Below are positions 44,225-51,639 of a DNA stretch of 64,000 bases, piece by piece. A program made the position numbers and the translations under genes. The notes under the pieces are model-generated. The model made no database searches. It saw only the letters and a program-made list of their open reading frames with translations, and was not told where the DNA came from. Every line of letters begins with the position of its first letter. The stretch's first letter is position 1. This stretch comes from an uncultured Oscillibacter sp. (lineage in GTDB: Bacteria; Bacillota; Clostridia; Oscillospirales; Oscillospiraceae): positions 29,916 through 93,915 of the forward strand of contig CAJUMX010000013.1 of the NCBI GenBank assembly GCA_910587705.1, given 5' to 3'.

Positions 44225-44266
44225 AAACGACAGGGACGGCGCTTGGCTGTCCCTGTCGTTTGGTTT
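44225..44266 (+). terminator. Intrinsic terminator of the arabinose operon
   Basis: AAACGACAGGGAC and GTCCCTGTCGTTT form a perfect 13-bp stem around an 11-base loop, followed by GGTTTT. Confidence 0.85.
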
Positions 44267-44289
44267 TGCGCTGTCCCTGCCAGTTTCCT

Positions 44290-44724
44290 CTATTTTTTGG
44301 GCATTTGGAAGTCCGCGAGAGCCTGATTTAAATAATCGTTGAAGGGCTTCATCCGGCGGAAGATGTCTGCCGCTCTCTGTTCGTTATCCACAAGGTCTTT
44401 GTTCTGGATGGGGTACTCCAGATACCAGCTCTTGTATTTTAGATACTCGGCCTGGGGATGCTCCTTTTCGTATCCAGCTGGGATGTTTTTCAGAGCTAAG
44501 CCAAAAACTCGGAAATCAACGCTTTCCCCATGCCCTTCCGGGTGCTGGCGTTGTCGTGTGATTTTTGGTAAAGAATAAAAATGCTTGCAGTTCTTTTCCG
44601 AAAAAGTATCCCAGGTTTCTCGGCGGCGAATTTTTACACCCGGGACTTCCTGAAAGGAAACCTGCACGATTCTGGGAGCGCGAAAGAAATATATGAAACA
44701 AACAAGAAACAAATGAAACAACAT
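44290..44724 (-). pseudogene. Probable remnant of a DUF2461-family gene
   Basis: A 144-codon frame whose last 70 residues resemble the C-terminus of DUF2461 proteins: PAGYEKEHPQAEYLKYKSW, then FRRMKPFNDYLNQAL. The first 50 residues are hydrophobic and unlike the family, and DUF2461 proteins are about 220 residues, so the 5' part is probably lost or frameshifted. Base composition is lower in GC than in the flanking arabinose genes. No clear ribosome site for the listed ATG. Function of the family is unknown. Could be an intact small orphan gene instead. Confidence 0.45.
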
Positions 44725-44752
44725 TGACTTGAAAGGTGGAAATCAGTATGAT
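44724..44752 (+). promoter_or_regulatory. Sigma-A promoter of the LacI-led sugar operon
   Basis: TTGACT (44724-44729), 17-base spacer, TATGAT (44747-44752): a near-consensus promoter, one of the strongest in the window. Confidence 0.75.
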
Positions 44753-44799
44753 GAAAAAAGAAAAAAACCAAATATATTGGAAGAAAAAATGTGCAAATC

Positions 44800-44813
44800 G
44801 CATGAAAAATCAT
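44800..44813 (+). promoter_or_regulatory. Possible operator palindrome in the LacI-operon leader
   Basis: CATGAAAAATCATG, a 5-bp inverted repeat with a four-base centre, lies between the promoter and the regulator gene start. Its position would permit autoregulation. Confidence 0.35.
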
Positions 44814-44833
44814 GTTGAGTTGAGAGGAGAGAT

Positions 44834-45838
44834 TTGCAATTGGGCGTTACCATTCGTGATATCGCAAAATTAGCGCAGGTTTCTCCAGCGACTGTTTCAC
44901 GGTATTTCTCAGGCAGCACGATTGTGGGAGCCGAGTTGTCCAAAAAAATCGAGGCGGCAGCAACGCAGCTGGGTTACGTTCCAACCAGGACCACAAAGCG
45001 GAATTTGGGCGTGATCATCGTTCTGGTTCCACACCTGCAACTGGGATATTTCAGTGAAGTACTGCGGGAGATCATCAAGCAGATGCCAAAGTATCGCTGC
45101 AAGCTTATGATTCTGCCCACTACGCCGGGAGACGACAGCTATAAAAGCTTTTTTAAGGAGCTGTATATACACGGCGTTATCTATCTGGAAGAAGATATTG
45201 ACGCCGATATGCTCCGCTATATCCGGGCAAAAAATATCAAAATCATCATGCTTGGCGGGGCCGCATACGAAAGCCACTGCGACTATGTGCATATTAACGA
45301 CATGGCTGCGGCCTATGAGGGAATGCGGTACCTGCTGGACCTGAATCACCGGGATATCCTCATTCTGGGGGATTATACCCACCATTTCAGTTCAGGAGCG
45401 CAGCGCCTGATTGGGTGCCAGCAAGCGCTGAAGGAATACAATCTTACCTATGACGAGGGGAAGATCGTTGAATTTGGGGAGCTGACCTGCGAGGGCGGCT
45501 ACCGCTCCATGAAGAAGGCTTTGCAGCAGGGCAAAAAATTTACCGCAGTGTTTGCCTTTAGCGATGAATCCGCCATCGGAGCCATCTCGGCTCTGGCAGA
45601 GAGCGGACTGAAGGTCCCGCGGGATATCTCCGTGCTTGGCTTTGACGGTATTCCGATTTCGGAGAAGGTGGTCCCGAAATTAAGCACCATTTATCAACCC
45701 ATCGACAAAATGGTGGAGTGGACCTTGGACACCTTGTGCAAGGTAGATGAAAAAGATCGACCGGAAAACATGGAATATACGCTCCCTTATAAGCTTTTGG
45801 AGCGGGAGACTTGTATTCGACGGGAGGAACAGTTATGA
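44834..45838 (+). CDS. LacI-family transcriptional regulator
   Basis: A 334-residue repressor with an N-terminal HTH (VTIRDIAKLAQVSPATVSRYF, residues 5-25, with hinge helix GAELSKKIEAAATQLGYVPTR) and a sugar-binding core (NLGVIIVLVP; DISVLGFDGIPISEKVVPKL). The start is a TTG: 44834 or, with better spacing to the AGGAG, 44840. The gene is the first of an operon in which the next start overlaps its stop, so it should regulate its own transcript and the importer behind it. Ligand probably a (phospho)disaccharide. Confidence 0.9.
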   Translation: MQLGVTIRDIAKLAQVSPATVSRYFSGSTIVGAELSKKIEAAATQLGYVPTRTTKRNLGVIIVLVPHLQLGYFSEVLREIIKQMPKYRCKLMILPTTPGDDSYKSFFKELYIHGVIYLEEDIDADMLRYIRAKNIKIIMLGGAAYESHCDYVHINDMAAAYEGMRYLLDLNHRDILILGDYTHHFSSGAQRLIGCQQALKEYNLTYDEGKIVEFGELTCEGGYRSMKKALQQGKKFTAVFAFSDESAIGAISALAESGLKVPRDISVLGFDGIPISEKVVPKLSTIYQPIDKMVEWTLDTLCKVDEKDRPENMEYTLPYKLLERETCIRREEQL

Positions 45839-46665
45839 GGAAACAGCCTGCATTCTGGAGAACGCTTCGATTTCTATTTTTGGGATTCTTTGTGCTGATC
45901 TCCATTGGTCCGCTGCTATGGATTGTAATGTCCTCGTTCAAGACAAACCGGGAGATTCTCTCATCGGCCTTTGCGCCGCCTACGTCGTTTAGCTTCAGCG
46001 GGTACGAGGCAGCCTTGGACCTGGCTCCCATCTTCCAGTTCTATGGAAACAGCGTGATCATTTCTGTACTAAGCACGCTGCTGAACGTGATCGTGGTATC
46101 CATGGCGGCCTATGTGCTGGCGCGGCACAAGTTTCGGGGCAGCAACTTTATCACCTTATTGCTGTCCGTATCCCTGCTGATTCCCACGGCGGCGCTTCTG
46201 ATGCCCATTTACAAGATCATGATGACCATTGGACTTTTTGACACGCGGACAGGACTGATCCTTGTCTATGCAGCCTTGGGTCTGCCCACCTCGTTGTTCA
46301 TCTTCAAAAGTCACTTCCAGAGCATCCCAAAAGAATTGGAGGACGCCGCCTATATTGATGGCGCGGGCTTTTTCCGGACGTTCTTTGTGGTGGTTTTCCC
46401 TCTGGCCAGGTCTGGTTTGGCCACGGGCGCGATTTTGCAATTCCTGACCTCCTGGAACGAGTTCATGTTTGCGCTGATTCTGACCAAGAGCACAAAGGTA
46501 CGGACACTGCCCCTGGCCTTGAACTACTTTACCTCGCAATTCTCGTTCAACTACACGGCCATGTTTGCCGCCCTGACCATGGTCATTCTGCCCAGCATCA
46601 TCATCTATGTGCTGCTGCAAGAGCAGATTACCACCAGCATGGTGGAGGGGTCTGTCAAGGGTTAA
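45835..46665 (+). CDS. Carbohydrate ABC transporter permease (MalG type)
   Basis: A 276-residue permease of the CUT1 class with six predicted membrane helices. The cytoplasmic EAA loop that contacts the ATPase reads ELEDAAYIDGAGFFRTFFVVVFPLARSG near 175-202. Starts at ATG 45835 overlapping the regulator stop. It is unusual that this subunit precedes the binding protein and is separated from its MalF-type partner. No ATPase is encoded in the cluster, implying a shared MsmX/MsiK-like ATPase elsewhere. Confidence 0.93.
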   Translation: MRKQPAFWRTLRFLFLGFFVLISIGPLLWIVMSSFKTNREILSSAFAPPTSFSFSGYEAALDLAPIFQFYGNSVIISVLSTLLNVIVVSMAAYVLARHKFRGSNFITLLLSVSLLIPTAALLMPIYKIMMTIGLFDTRTGLILVYAALGLPTSLFIFKSHFQSIPKELEDAAYIDGAGFFRTFFVVVFPLARSGLATGAILQFLTSWNEFMFALILTKSTKVRTLPLALNYFTSQFSFNYTAMFAALTMVILPSIIIYVLLQEQITTSMVEGSVKG

Positions 46666-46724
46666 ACGCTCCACAGGGGCGGGTATCCAATACAACTTTA
46701 CGAAACCAACGAGGAGGACTGGAC

Positions 46725-48014
46725 ATGAAAAAATTGTTAGCAATGGCTCTTGCGGGTGTTCTGATGTTGGGCGCGCTCTCCGGCTGCGGCGGGCAGAGCG
46801 GTTCCGCCGACTCCCCGAGCAGCGGCGGAAACAGCGGCACGAAAGTGGTGGAAGTGGACTTCCCCACTCACTGGGTAGGCGTCAGCGTCAACGCCCCCTG
46901 GTTCCAGGAGCGGCTGGCCGCCTTCAATGAACAGTACGGAGACCAAATCAAGATCAACGTAGAGGAGATCGCGGGAGATCAGAACTATGTGGACAAAATG
47001 AAGGTGCTCTACAGCTCCAACTCCCTGCCGGACGCCATCAACACCGGCGGATACAATCTGATTGACTCCATGAAAGACCAACTGGTGGTCTTGAATGATT
47101 ACATCGACGACGACTTCCAAAAAGTGGGCACCGACATTGCCTGGGAGGTCAACAGCCGGGACGGCCAAATCTACGGCATTCCCTATACCAGACAGGTCAT
47201 TGGCTATTTCTATAACAAGGACCTCTTTGCTCAAGCAGGCATTGATAAGCCCGCTGAAACCTGGGACGAGTTCTTTGCCCAGTGCGACAAGCTGCTGGCT
47301 GCTGGGATTACCCCTCTTTCCATGGATACGGCGGACTCGGGTTGGGTTACCTCTTTGATGCTGGGCGCTATGGTCGGCCAGACCGACAGCGGAGAGGCGT
47401 TCATGAACCAGAATTTGCCGACCGATTACAACTTCCCCGAGTTTGTGGACGCTGTTGCCAACATCCAGAAGATGTTCCAGAAGTACACGACTTCCGACGC
47501 CGTAGGCGGGGCCTATGAAAATGCGGCCAGTAACTTCTTTATGGAAGAAACCGCGATCATCGCCAACGGCCCCTGGATGGTCAGCGACTTCTACGACGAG
47601 ACGCTGGTAGAGCCTGGATTTGCAGACAGAGTGGGCACCGCCATGTTCCCCGGAGGCGTCATGTACAACAGCGGAAAAATCGGCTTCAATATCGCCTCCA
47701 AGGATCCCGAGACGCTGGAAGCGACCCTGACCTTTGTCAAATTCCTCTCCAATGAGGAGAGCCAGCAGAGAATGCTGGAAATCACCGGCGACATCCCCTC
47801 TATGGAAGGCATCACCTCCAGCGAAGTGAAGCCCCTGATCAACGAGGTCATTGCCAACGGAGACGCGGCCGCCCATTGTATCAATGATTTCCAGAGCCTC
47901 TGGTATGCCAATGTGGTGGATGAAATCAGCATTCAGTATCCTCTGCTGGCCCAGGGCAAGATTACGCCGGAGCAGTTTGCCAAGGCCCTGTCCGACGTTG
48001 CGGCCAAGAACTGA
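46725..48014 (+). CDS. Carbohydrate ABC transporter substrate-binding lipoprotein
   Basis: A 429-residue family 1 extracellular solute-binding protein. Lipobox LGALSGCGG (Cys22) after a short signal peptide, then a Ser/Gly linker to about residue 42. The body (SLPDAINTGGYNLIDSM, YGIPYTRQVIGYFYNKDLFAQAGI, PAETWDEFFAQCDKL, EETAIIANGPWMVSDFYDE) is typical of disaccharide and oligosaccharide importers. A GAGGAGG ribosome site precedes it and an 11-bp stem-loop (48052-48080) follows, consistent with higher expression than the permeases. Confidence 0.94.
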   Translation: MKKLLAMALAGVLMLGALSGCGGQSGSADSPSSGGNSGTKVVEVDFPTHWVGVSVNAPWFQERLAAFNEQYGDQIKINVEEIAGDQNYVDKMKVLYSSNSLPDAINTGGYNLIDSMKDQLVVLNDYIDDDFQKVGTDIAWEVNSRDGQIYGIPYTRQVIGYFYNKDLFAQAGIDKPAETWDEFFAQCDKLLAAGITPLSMDTADSGWVTSLMLGAMVGQTDSGEAFMNQNLPTDYNFPEFVDAVANIQKMFQKYTTSDAVGGAYENAASNFFMEETAIIANGPWMVSDFYDETLVEPGFADRVGTAMFPGGVMYNSGKIGFNIASKDPETLEATLTFVKFLSNEESQQRMLEITGDIPSMEGITSSEVKPLINEVIANGDAAAHCINDFQSLWYANVVDEISIQYPLLAQGKITPEQFAKALSDVAAKN

Positions 48015-48051
48015 CCGGAAACCCAAAATTTGAGACATCTGTCCGCGGACA

Positions 48052-48080
48052 CCGCCAGGGGGACCGTCACCCCCTGGCGG
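48052..48080 (+). terminator. Stem-loop after the binding-protein gene
   Basis: CCGCCAGGGGG and CCCCCTGGCGG (11 bp) around ACCGTCA; no T-run follows, so it is more probably an mRNA-stabilising or partially terminating hairpin. Confidence 0.6.
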
Positions 48081-48123
48081 GAAACCGGCGCCCGGATCGC
48101 TGGATGGATTGGAGGGCCAGAAT

Positions 48124-48996
48124 ATGAAAGTTAAAAAATGGAAACTAGCGGTTTTTCTGCTCCCATGCTTGCTTCTCTTTGCGCTGATTTATCTGATTCC
48201 CCTCTGCATGGTGTTTGGCAGCTCCTTTTTTGAGTGGAGAAGCGGCGGTGTGTTCCGGTTTGTTGGCCTGGGCAATTATATGCAGGCGTTTTTACATGAT
48301 ACCCGGATGCACGCTGCCATTGTAAACACCATCATCTGGGTGCTCCTGCAATCCATTGTCCACGTGGGCATCGGCACTGTCATCGCGTTCATGCTTTCCC
48401 GAAAACTGCGGGGCTGGAAGGTGCTGCGGACCATCTATATGATTCCGAACGTCATCTCCGCGGCGGCTTTGGGCGTGATCTTCCTGAATGTATTCAACCC
48501 CAAGTACGGCCTGATCAATTCCGCCATCAGCCAGATAACCGGCTCCGCCTTCGAGAAGAACTGGTTCTTTGAGCAGAGCTCCGCGTTCATGACGGTCACC
48601 TGGAGCTGGCTGCTGTACACAGGCATGATTATTATTCTGGTGCTGGCGGGCATCCTGGCGATTCCGGGAGACCTGGTGGAGGCGGCCCGAATCGACGGCG
48701 CTTCTGAAATGGAAATCAACTTCAAGGTTCGTCTGCCCTTGATTCGCACGATCCTGGGTACCAGTGTCATTCTGGCAGCCACCAGTATGTTGCGGGAGTT
48801 TGAGCTGATTTACCTGACCACAAACGGAGGCCCCGGCGAGACGACGCTGAACCTGCCGCTATACCTGTACAAAACGTCTATGACAGACAACAATTACGGC
48901 TACGCCAATATGATGGGCGTGGTGCTGATTTTGGCCGGTATCCTGACAGTCTATGCCATTAACAGGCTGTTCCGGATGAACGAAGCGGACTATTGA
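48124..48996 (+). CDS. Carbohydrate ABC transporter permease (MalF type)
   Basis: A 290-residue CUT1 permease, partner of the MalG-type subunit at 45835. Membrane helices at about 8-32, 65-90, 105-125, 155-180, 210-230 and 260-282; EAA loop GDLVEAARIDGASEMEINFKVRLPLIR near 183-209. ATG 48124 behind GGAGGG. Together with the lipoprotein it imports an oligosaccharide for the GH4 enzyme encoded next. Confidence 0.93.
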   Translation: MKVKKWKLAVFLLPCLLLFALIYLIPLCMVFGSSFFEWRSGGVFRFVGLGNYMQAFLHDTRMHAAIVNTIIWVLLQSIVHVGIGTVIAFMLSRKLRGWKVLRTIYMIPNVISAAALGVIFLNVFNPKYGLINSAISQITGSAFEKNWFFEQSSAFMTVTWSWLLYTGMIIILVLAGILAIPGDLVEAARIDGASEMEINFKVRLPLIRTILGTSVILAATSMLREFELIYLTTNGGPGETTLNLPLYLYKTSMTDNNYGYANMMGVVLILAGILTVYAINRLFRMNEADY

Positions 48997-49020
48997 GAGA
49001 GTCGGAAAGCGAGGAGTTTG

Positions 49021-50388
49021 ATGAAAATAGCAGTGATTGGCGGGGGCGGTGTTCGCTCTATGTTCCTGGCGAAAAGTCTGGCCCAAAGCAGCGGGGAGCT
49101 GGGGTTTGACGAGATCGTATTTATGGACAACGACGAAGCGAAGCTGAACACCTATGGTCGGATGGCCGCCCGTTTGGTGAAGGAGTTGAGCCCTGGTCTG
49201 CCGTTCCGCCTGACCTCGGACCCGGTAGAAGCGGTGCGGGATGCGGACTACGTTATCACCACGATCCGCGTGGGCGGCGACGATATGCGCATCCGGGACG
49301 AGCGGTTTGCTTTGAGCAAGGGCCTGCTGGGCCAGGAGACCACCGGCGCGGCGGGTTTCTCCTTCGCCATGCGCTCCGTTCCCGCTTTGGCGGAGTATTG
49401 CGAGCTGGCAAAGCGCTATGCCTCCAAAGACGTGAAAATCTTCAACTTTACCAATCCGGCAGGCGTGGTGTCCCAGACCCTGCGGGATATGGGTTATGAT
49501 TTCACTTTTGGCATCTGTGACGCGCCCAGCAGCCTCCTTCACGCCTTTGCCAAGCTCTACGGCGTAGAGCAGGACGCGGTTACCGGCAACTGCTATGGAC
49601 TGAATCATCTTTCCTTCTTCGAGAGCGTCAAGCTCCGGGGCCGGGAGATTATGCCGGAGCTATTAAAGAATCCCAAGCTCTACACCGACACCGATATGCG
49701 CTTTTTCAAGCCGGACCTGGTGGAGCACATGGGCTGTATCCTCAATGAGTACCTGTATTACTTCTACTACCGGGAACAGGCGATTGAGAACATTCTGAAA
49801 GCCGGGGTCACCCGCGGCGAGGTTATCCGAGATGTAAACCACCACATGATGGAAGAGCTGTCCGGTATGGACATTGAAAACGACTTTGCGCGCTGCCTGG
49901 GCGTGTTCGACAAGTGGTATGGCCGGCGCGAGGATGCCTACATGTCCAATGAGACTGGCATCAGCCGGGCCAAGGAGCCTTACCATTTCGATATCCACGA
50001 GAAAGACGCAGGCGGATACGCCGGCGTAGCGTTGAAATACATCCGCGCCAGGAACAGCGGCCAAGAGAGTGAGATGATTCTCTGCGTCCCCAACCAGGGA
50101 GCCATCCCCGGATTGCTGGATACGGATGTGGTGGAGATCAGCTGTACGCTGAAAGACGGCGTTTATATCCCGCATAGGATCGAGAATCCCGGCGAACTTC
50201 AGATGGAGCTGATTCGGCGGGTCAAGATTTACGAGCGGCTGGCGTCTGAGGCGCTGCGGACAAAGAGTATTTCCAAAGCTGTGGACTGTCTGATGGTCCA
50301 TCCCTTGGTCAATTCCTATTCCCTGGCCGGTCAGTTGGTTCAGGAGTATCTGGAATCCAACAAGGATTACACAAAAGGATGGAATTGA
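49021..50388 (+). CDS. GH4-family NAD-dependent glycosidase
   Basis: A 455-residue glycoside hydrolase family 4 enzyme, which cleaves glycosides by an NAD+/metal-dependent oxidation-elimination mechanism. N-terminal Rossmann motif MKIAVIGGGGVRS; GQETTGAAGFSFAMRSVP near 109-126; NFTNPAGVVSQTLRD near 144-158; the metal-Cys motif here GICDAPSSLL near 166-175 (CN or CH in characterised members); GLNHLSFF near 194. Which subfamily (6-phospho-beta-glucosidase, alpha-galactosidase or other) cannot be settled; the ABC importer and PfkB kinase context replace the usual PTS. ATG 49021 chosen over TTG 49018. Confidence 0.88.
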   Translation: MKIAVIGGGGVRSMFLAKSLAQSSGELGFDEIVFMDNDEAKLNTYGRMAARLVKELSPGLPFRLTSDPVEAVRDADYVITTIRVGGDDMRIRDERFALSKGLLGQETTGAAGFSFAMRSVPALAEYCELAKRYASKDVKIFNFTNPAGVVSQTLRDMGYDFTFGICDAPSSLLHAFAKLYGVEQDAVTGNCYGLNHLSFFESVKLRGREIMPELLKNPKLYTDTDMRFFKPDLVEHMGCILNEYLYYFYYREQAIENILKAGVTRGEVIRDVNHHMMEELSGMDIENDFARCLGVFDKWYGRREDAYMSNETGISRAKEPYHFDIHEKDAGGYAGVALKYIRARNSGQESEMILCVPNQGAIPGLLDTDVVEISCTLKDGVYIPHRIENPGELQMELIRRVKIYERLASEALRTKSISKAVDCLMVHPLVNSYSLAGQLVQEYLESNKDYTKGWN

Positions 50389-50389
50389 T

Positions 50390-51286
50390 ATGGAGTTTGT
50401 GGGTGGTGTTGGTTTCACCAACATTGATCTGATATACTCGGATATGAGCCGTTTGCCGTCCATCGGGGAGGAAGTTTTCGCTGGGAATTTTGGAATGCAC
50501 CTTGGAGGCGGCGTACCTGCCACGCTCATCACCACAAGCAGGCTGGGAGTACCCTCCAAAATTCTGACCTTTGTGGGAAACGACTTTTTTTCTGGCTTTG
50601 CCAAGAATGCGTTCAAAGAGTGCGGCGTGGAGATTATCAATCTCTACCGGGGAAGCGACATGCCTGTCGTCCTTACCAGCACGATGGTATGTAGTCACGA
50701 CCGGACCTTTACCTCCTACCGAAATCAAAACATTGCCACAGACAGCGCAGGGGAAGAAATCTACCGGAATCTTACCGGGGCCAAGGTGGTGGATATGCAC
50801 CCGGGTTTCCTGGATATTTACAAGCGTCTGAAAGCAGAGGGGACAATTTTACTCTTTGACACCGGCTGGGAGGACGACCTGTCTATCGAAAAGTATCGGG
50901 AGTATCTGGAGCTTGCGGACTATTACTTGCCAAATCAAAAGGAAGCCCTGAAAATTACAGAAGCGCGCACCGTTGAAGAGGCTGCGGAGACGCTATCTTC
51001 CTATTTTCACGATGTTATTATCAAGCTGGACAAGGACGGCTGCATATTGAAAAATGAGAAAGGGCTACAGTTGATCCGCTCGATGCAGGGGGTCAAATCT
51101 GTGGATGCCACCGGCGCTGGGGACGCCTTTATGGGTGGTTTCATCTATGGGATTTACCATGATTACCCCGTAGAAACCTGTATTCGCTTTGGAAATGTTA
51201 CTGGCGGGACCTGCGTGCAGGGAATTGGCTGTCTTACAAAATATGTGACAGAAGCGGAATTGTTGGAGCTGGTGGGCACAATTTGA
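50390..51286 (+). CDS. PfkB-family carbohydrate kinase
   Basis: A 298-residue ribokinase-like kinase. N-terminal GGVGFTNIDLIYSD and the Gly-rich GMHLGGGVPATLITTSRLG near 35-53 contact sugar; the C-terminal anion-hole and base motif DATGAGDAFMGGFIYG near 241-256 is intact. One base after the GH4 stop, thus co-translated. It could phosphorylate the monosaccharide released by GH4 or the imported disaccharide beforehand; the second would explain a phospho-specific GH4 enzyme without a PTS. Start ATG 50390 lies within the GH4 end context (GGATGGAATTGAT). Confidence 0.9.
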   Translation: MEFVGGVGFTNIDLIYSDMSRLPSIGEEVFAGNFGMHLGGGVPATLITTSRLGVPSKILTFVGNDFFSGFAKNAFKECGVEIINLYRGSDMPVVLTSTMVCSHDRTFTSYRNQNIATDSAGEEIYRNLTGAKVVDMHPGFLDIYKRLKAEGTILLFDTGWEDDLSIEKYREYLELADYYLPNQKEALKITEARTVEEAAETLSSYFHDVIIKLDKDGCILKNEKGLQLIRSMQGVKSVDATGAGDAFMGGFIYGIYHDYPVETCIRFGNVTGGTCVQGIGCLTKYVTEAELLELVGTI

Positions 51287-51639
51287 GCGGCAAGCGAGGA
51301 GCGCTTTAGCAAGCTTCCTCTCGGGTTTCCGTTTGGTTCGCGGAATAGCCCTATGAGTTAGGACTAGAGTCTCCTGGCTCCTTCCGCCGGGGGATTAAAA
51401 CGAGGATAAGAGGAAGGTTCCTTGGATAGACAAGCGGCATGGAGCGACGCTCCATGCCGCTTGTCGTATGTACTTAATAATTCTCCGCGTAAGCACAAAT
51501 TCACGGCTTGTGTTTGCTTATAGAATCTGATAAAATAGAACAAAGTCCGCATAGGAATCGGAGAAGCCGCGCTCGGATGTTCATATTTGTTTGTATGTGA
51601 AAATAGGTATGAAGGGAATCTTTCGAAAGGAAATATGAT
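51287..51639 (+). promoter_or_regulatory. Intergenic region before the HD/ART gene: large hairpin and candidate promoter
   Basis: A 353-base gene-free stretch. It holds a perfect 17-bp stem with loop GAC (51429-51465) without a T-run, and a possible promoter TTGTGT (51508-51513), 17 bases, TAAAAT (51531-51536) about 100 bases before the HD/ART start. Base composition falls along this stretch, and it may mark the left junction of the acquired island. No attachment repeat could be identified by eye. Confidence 0.5.
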
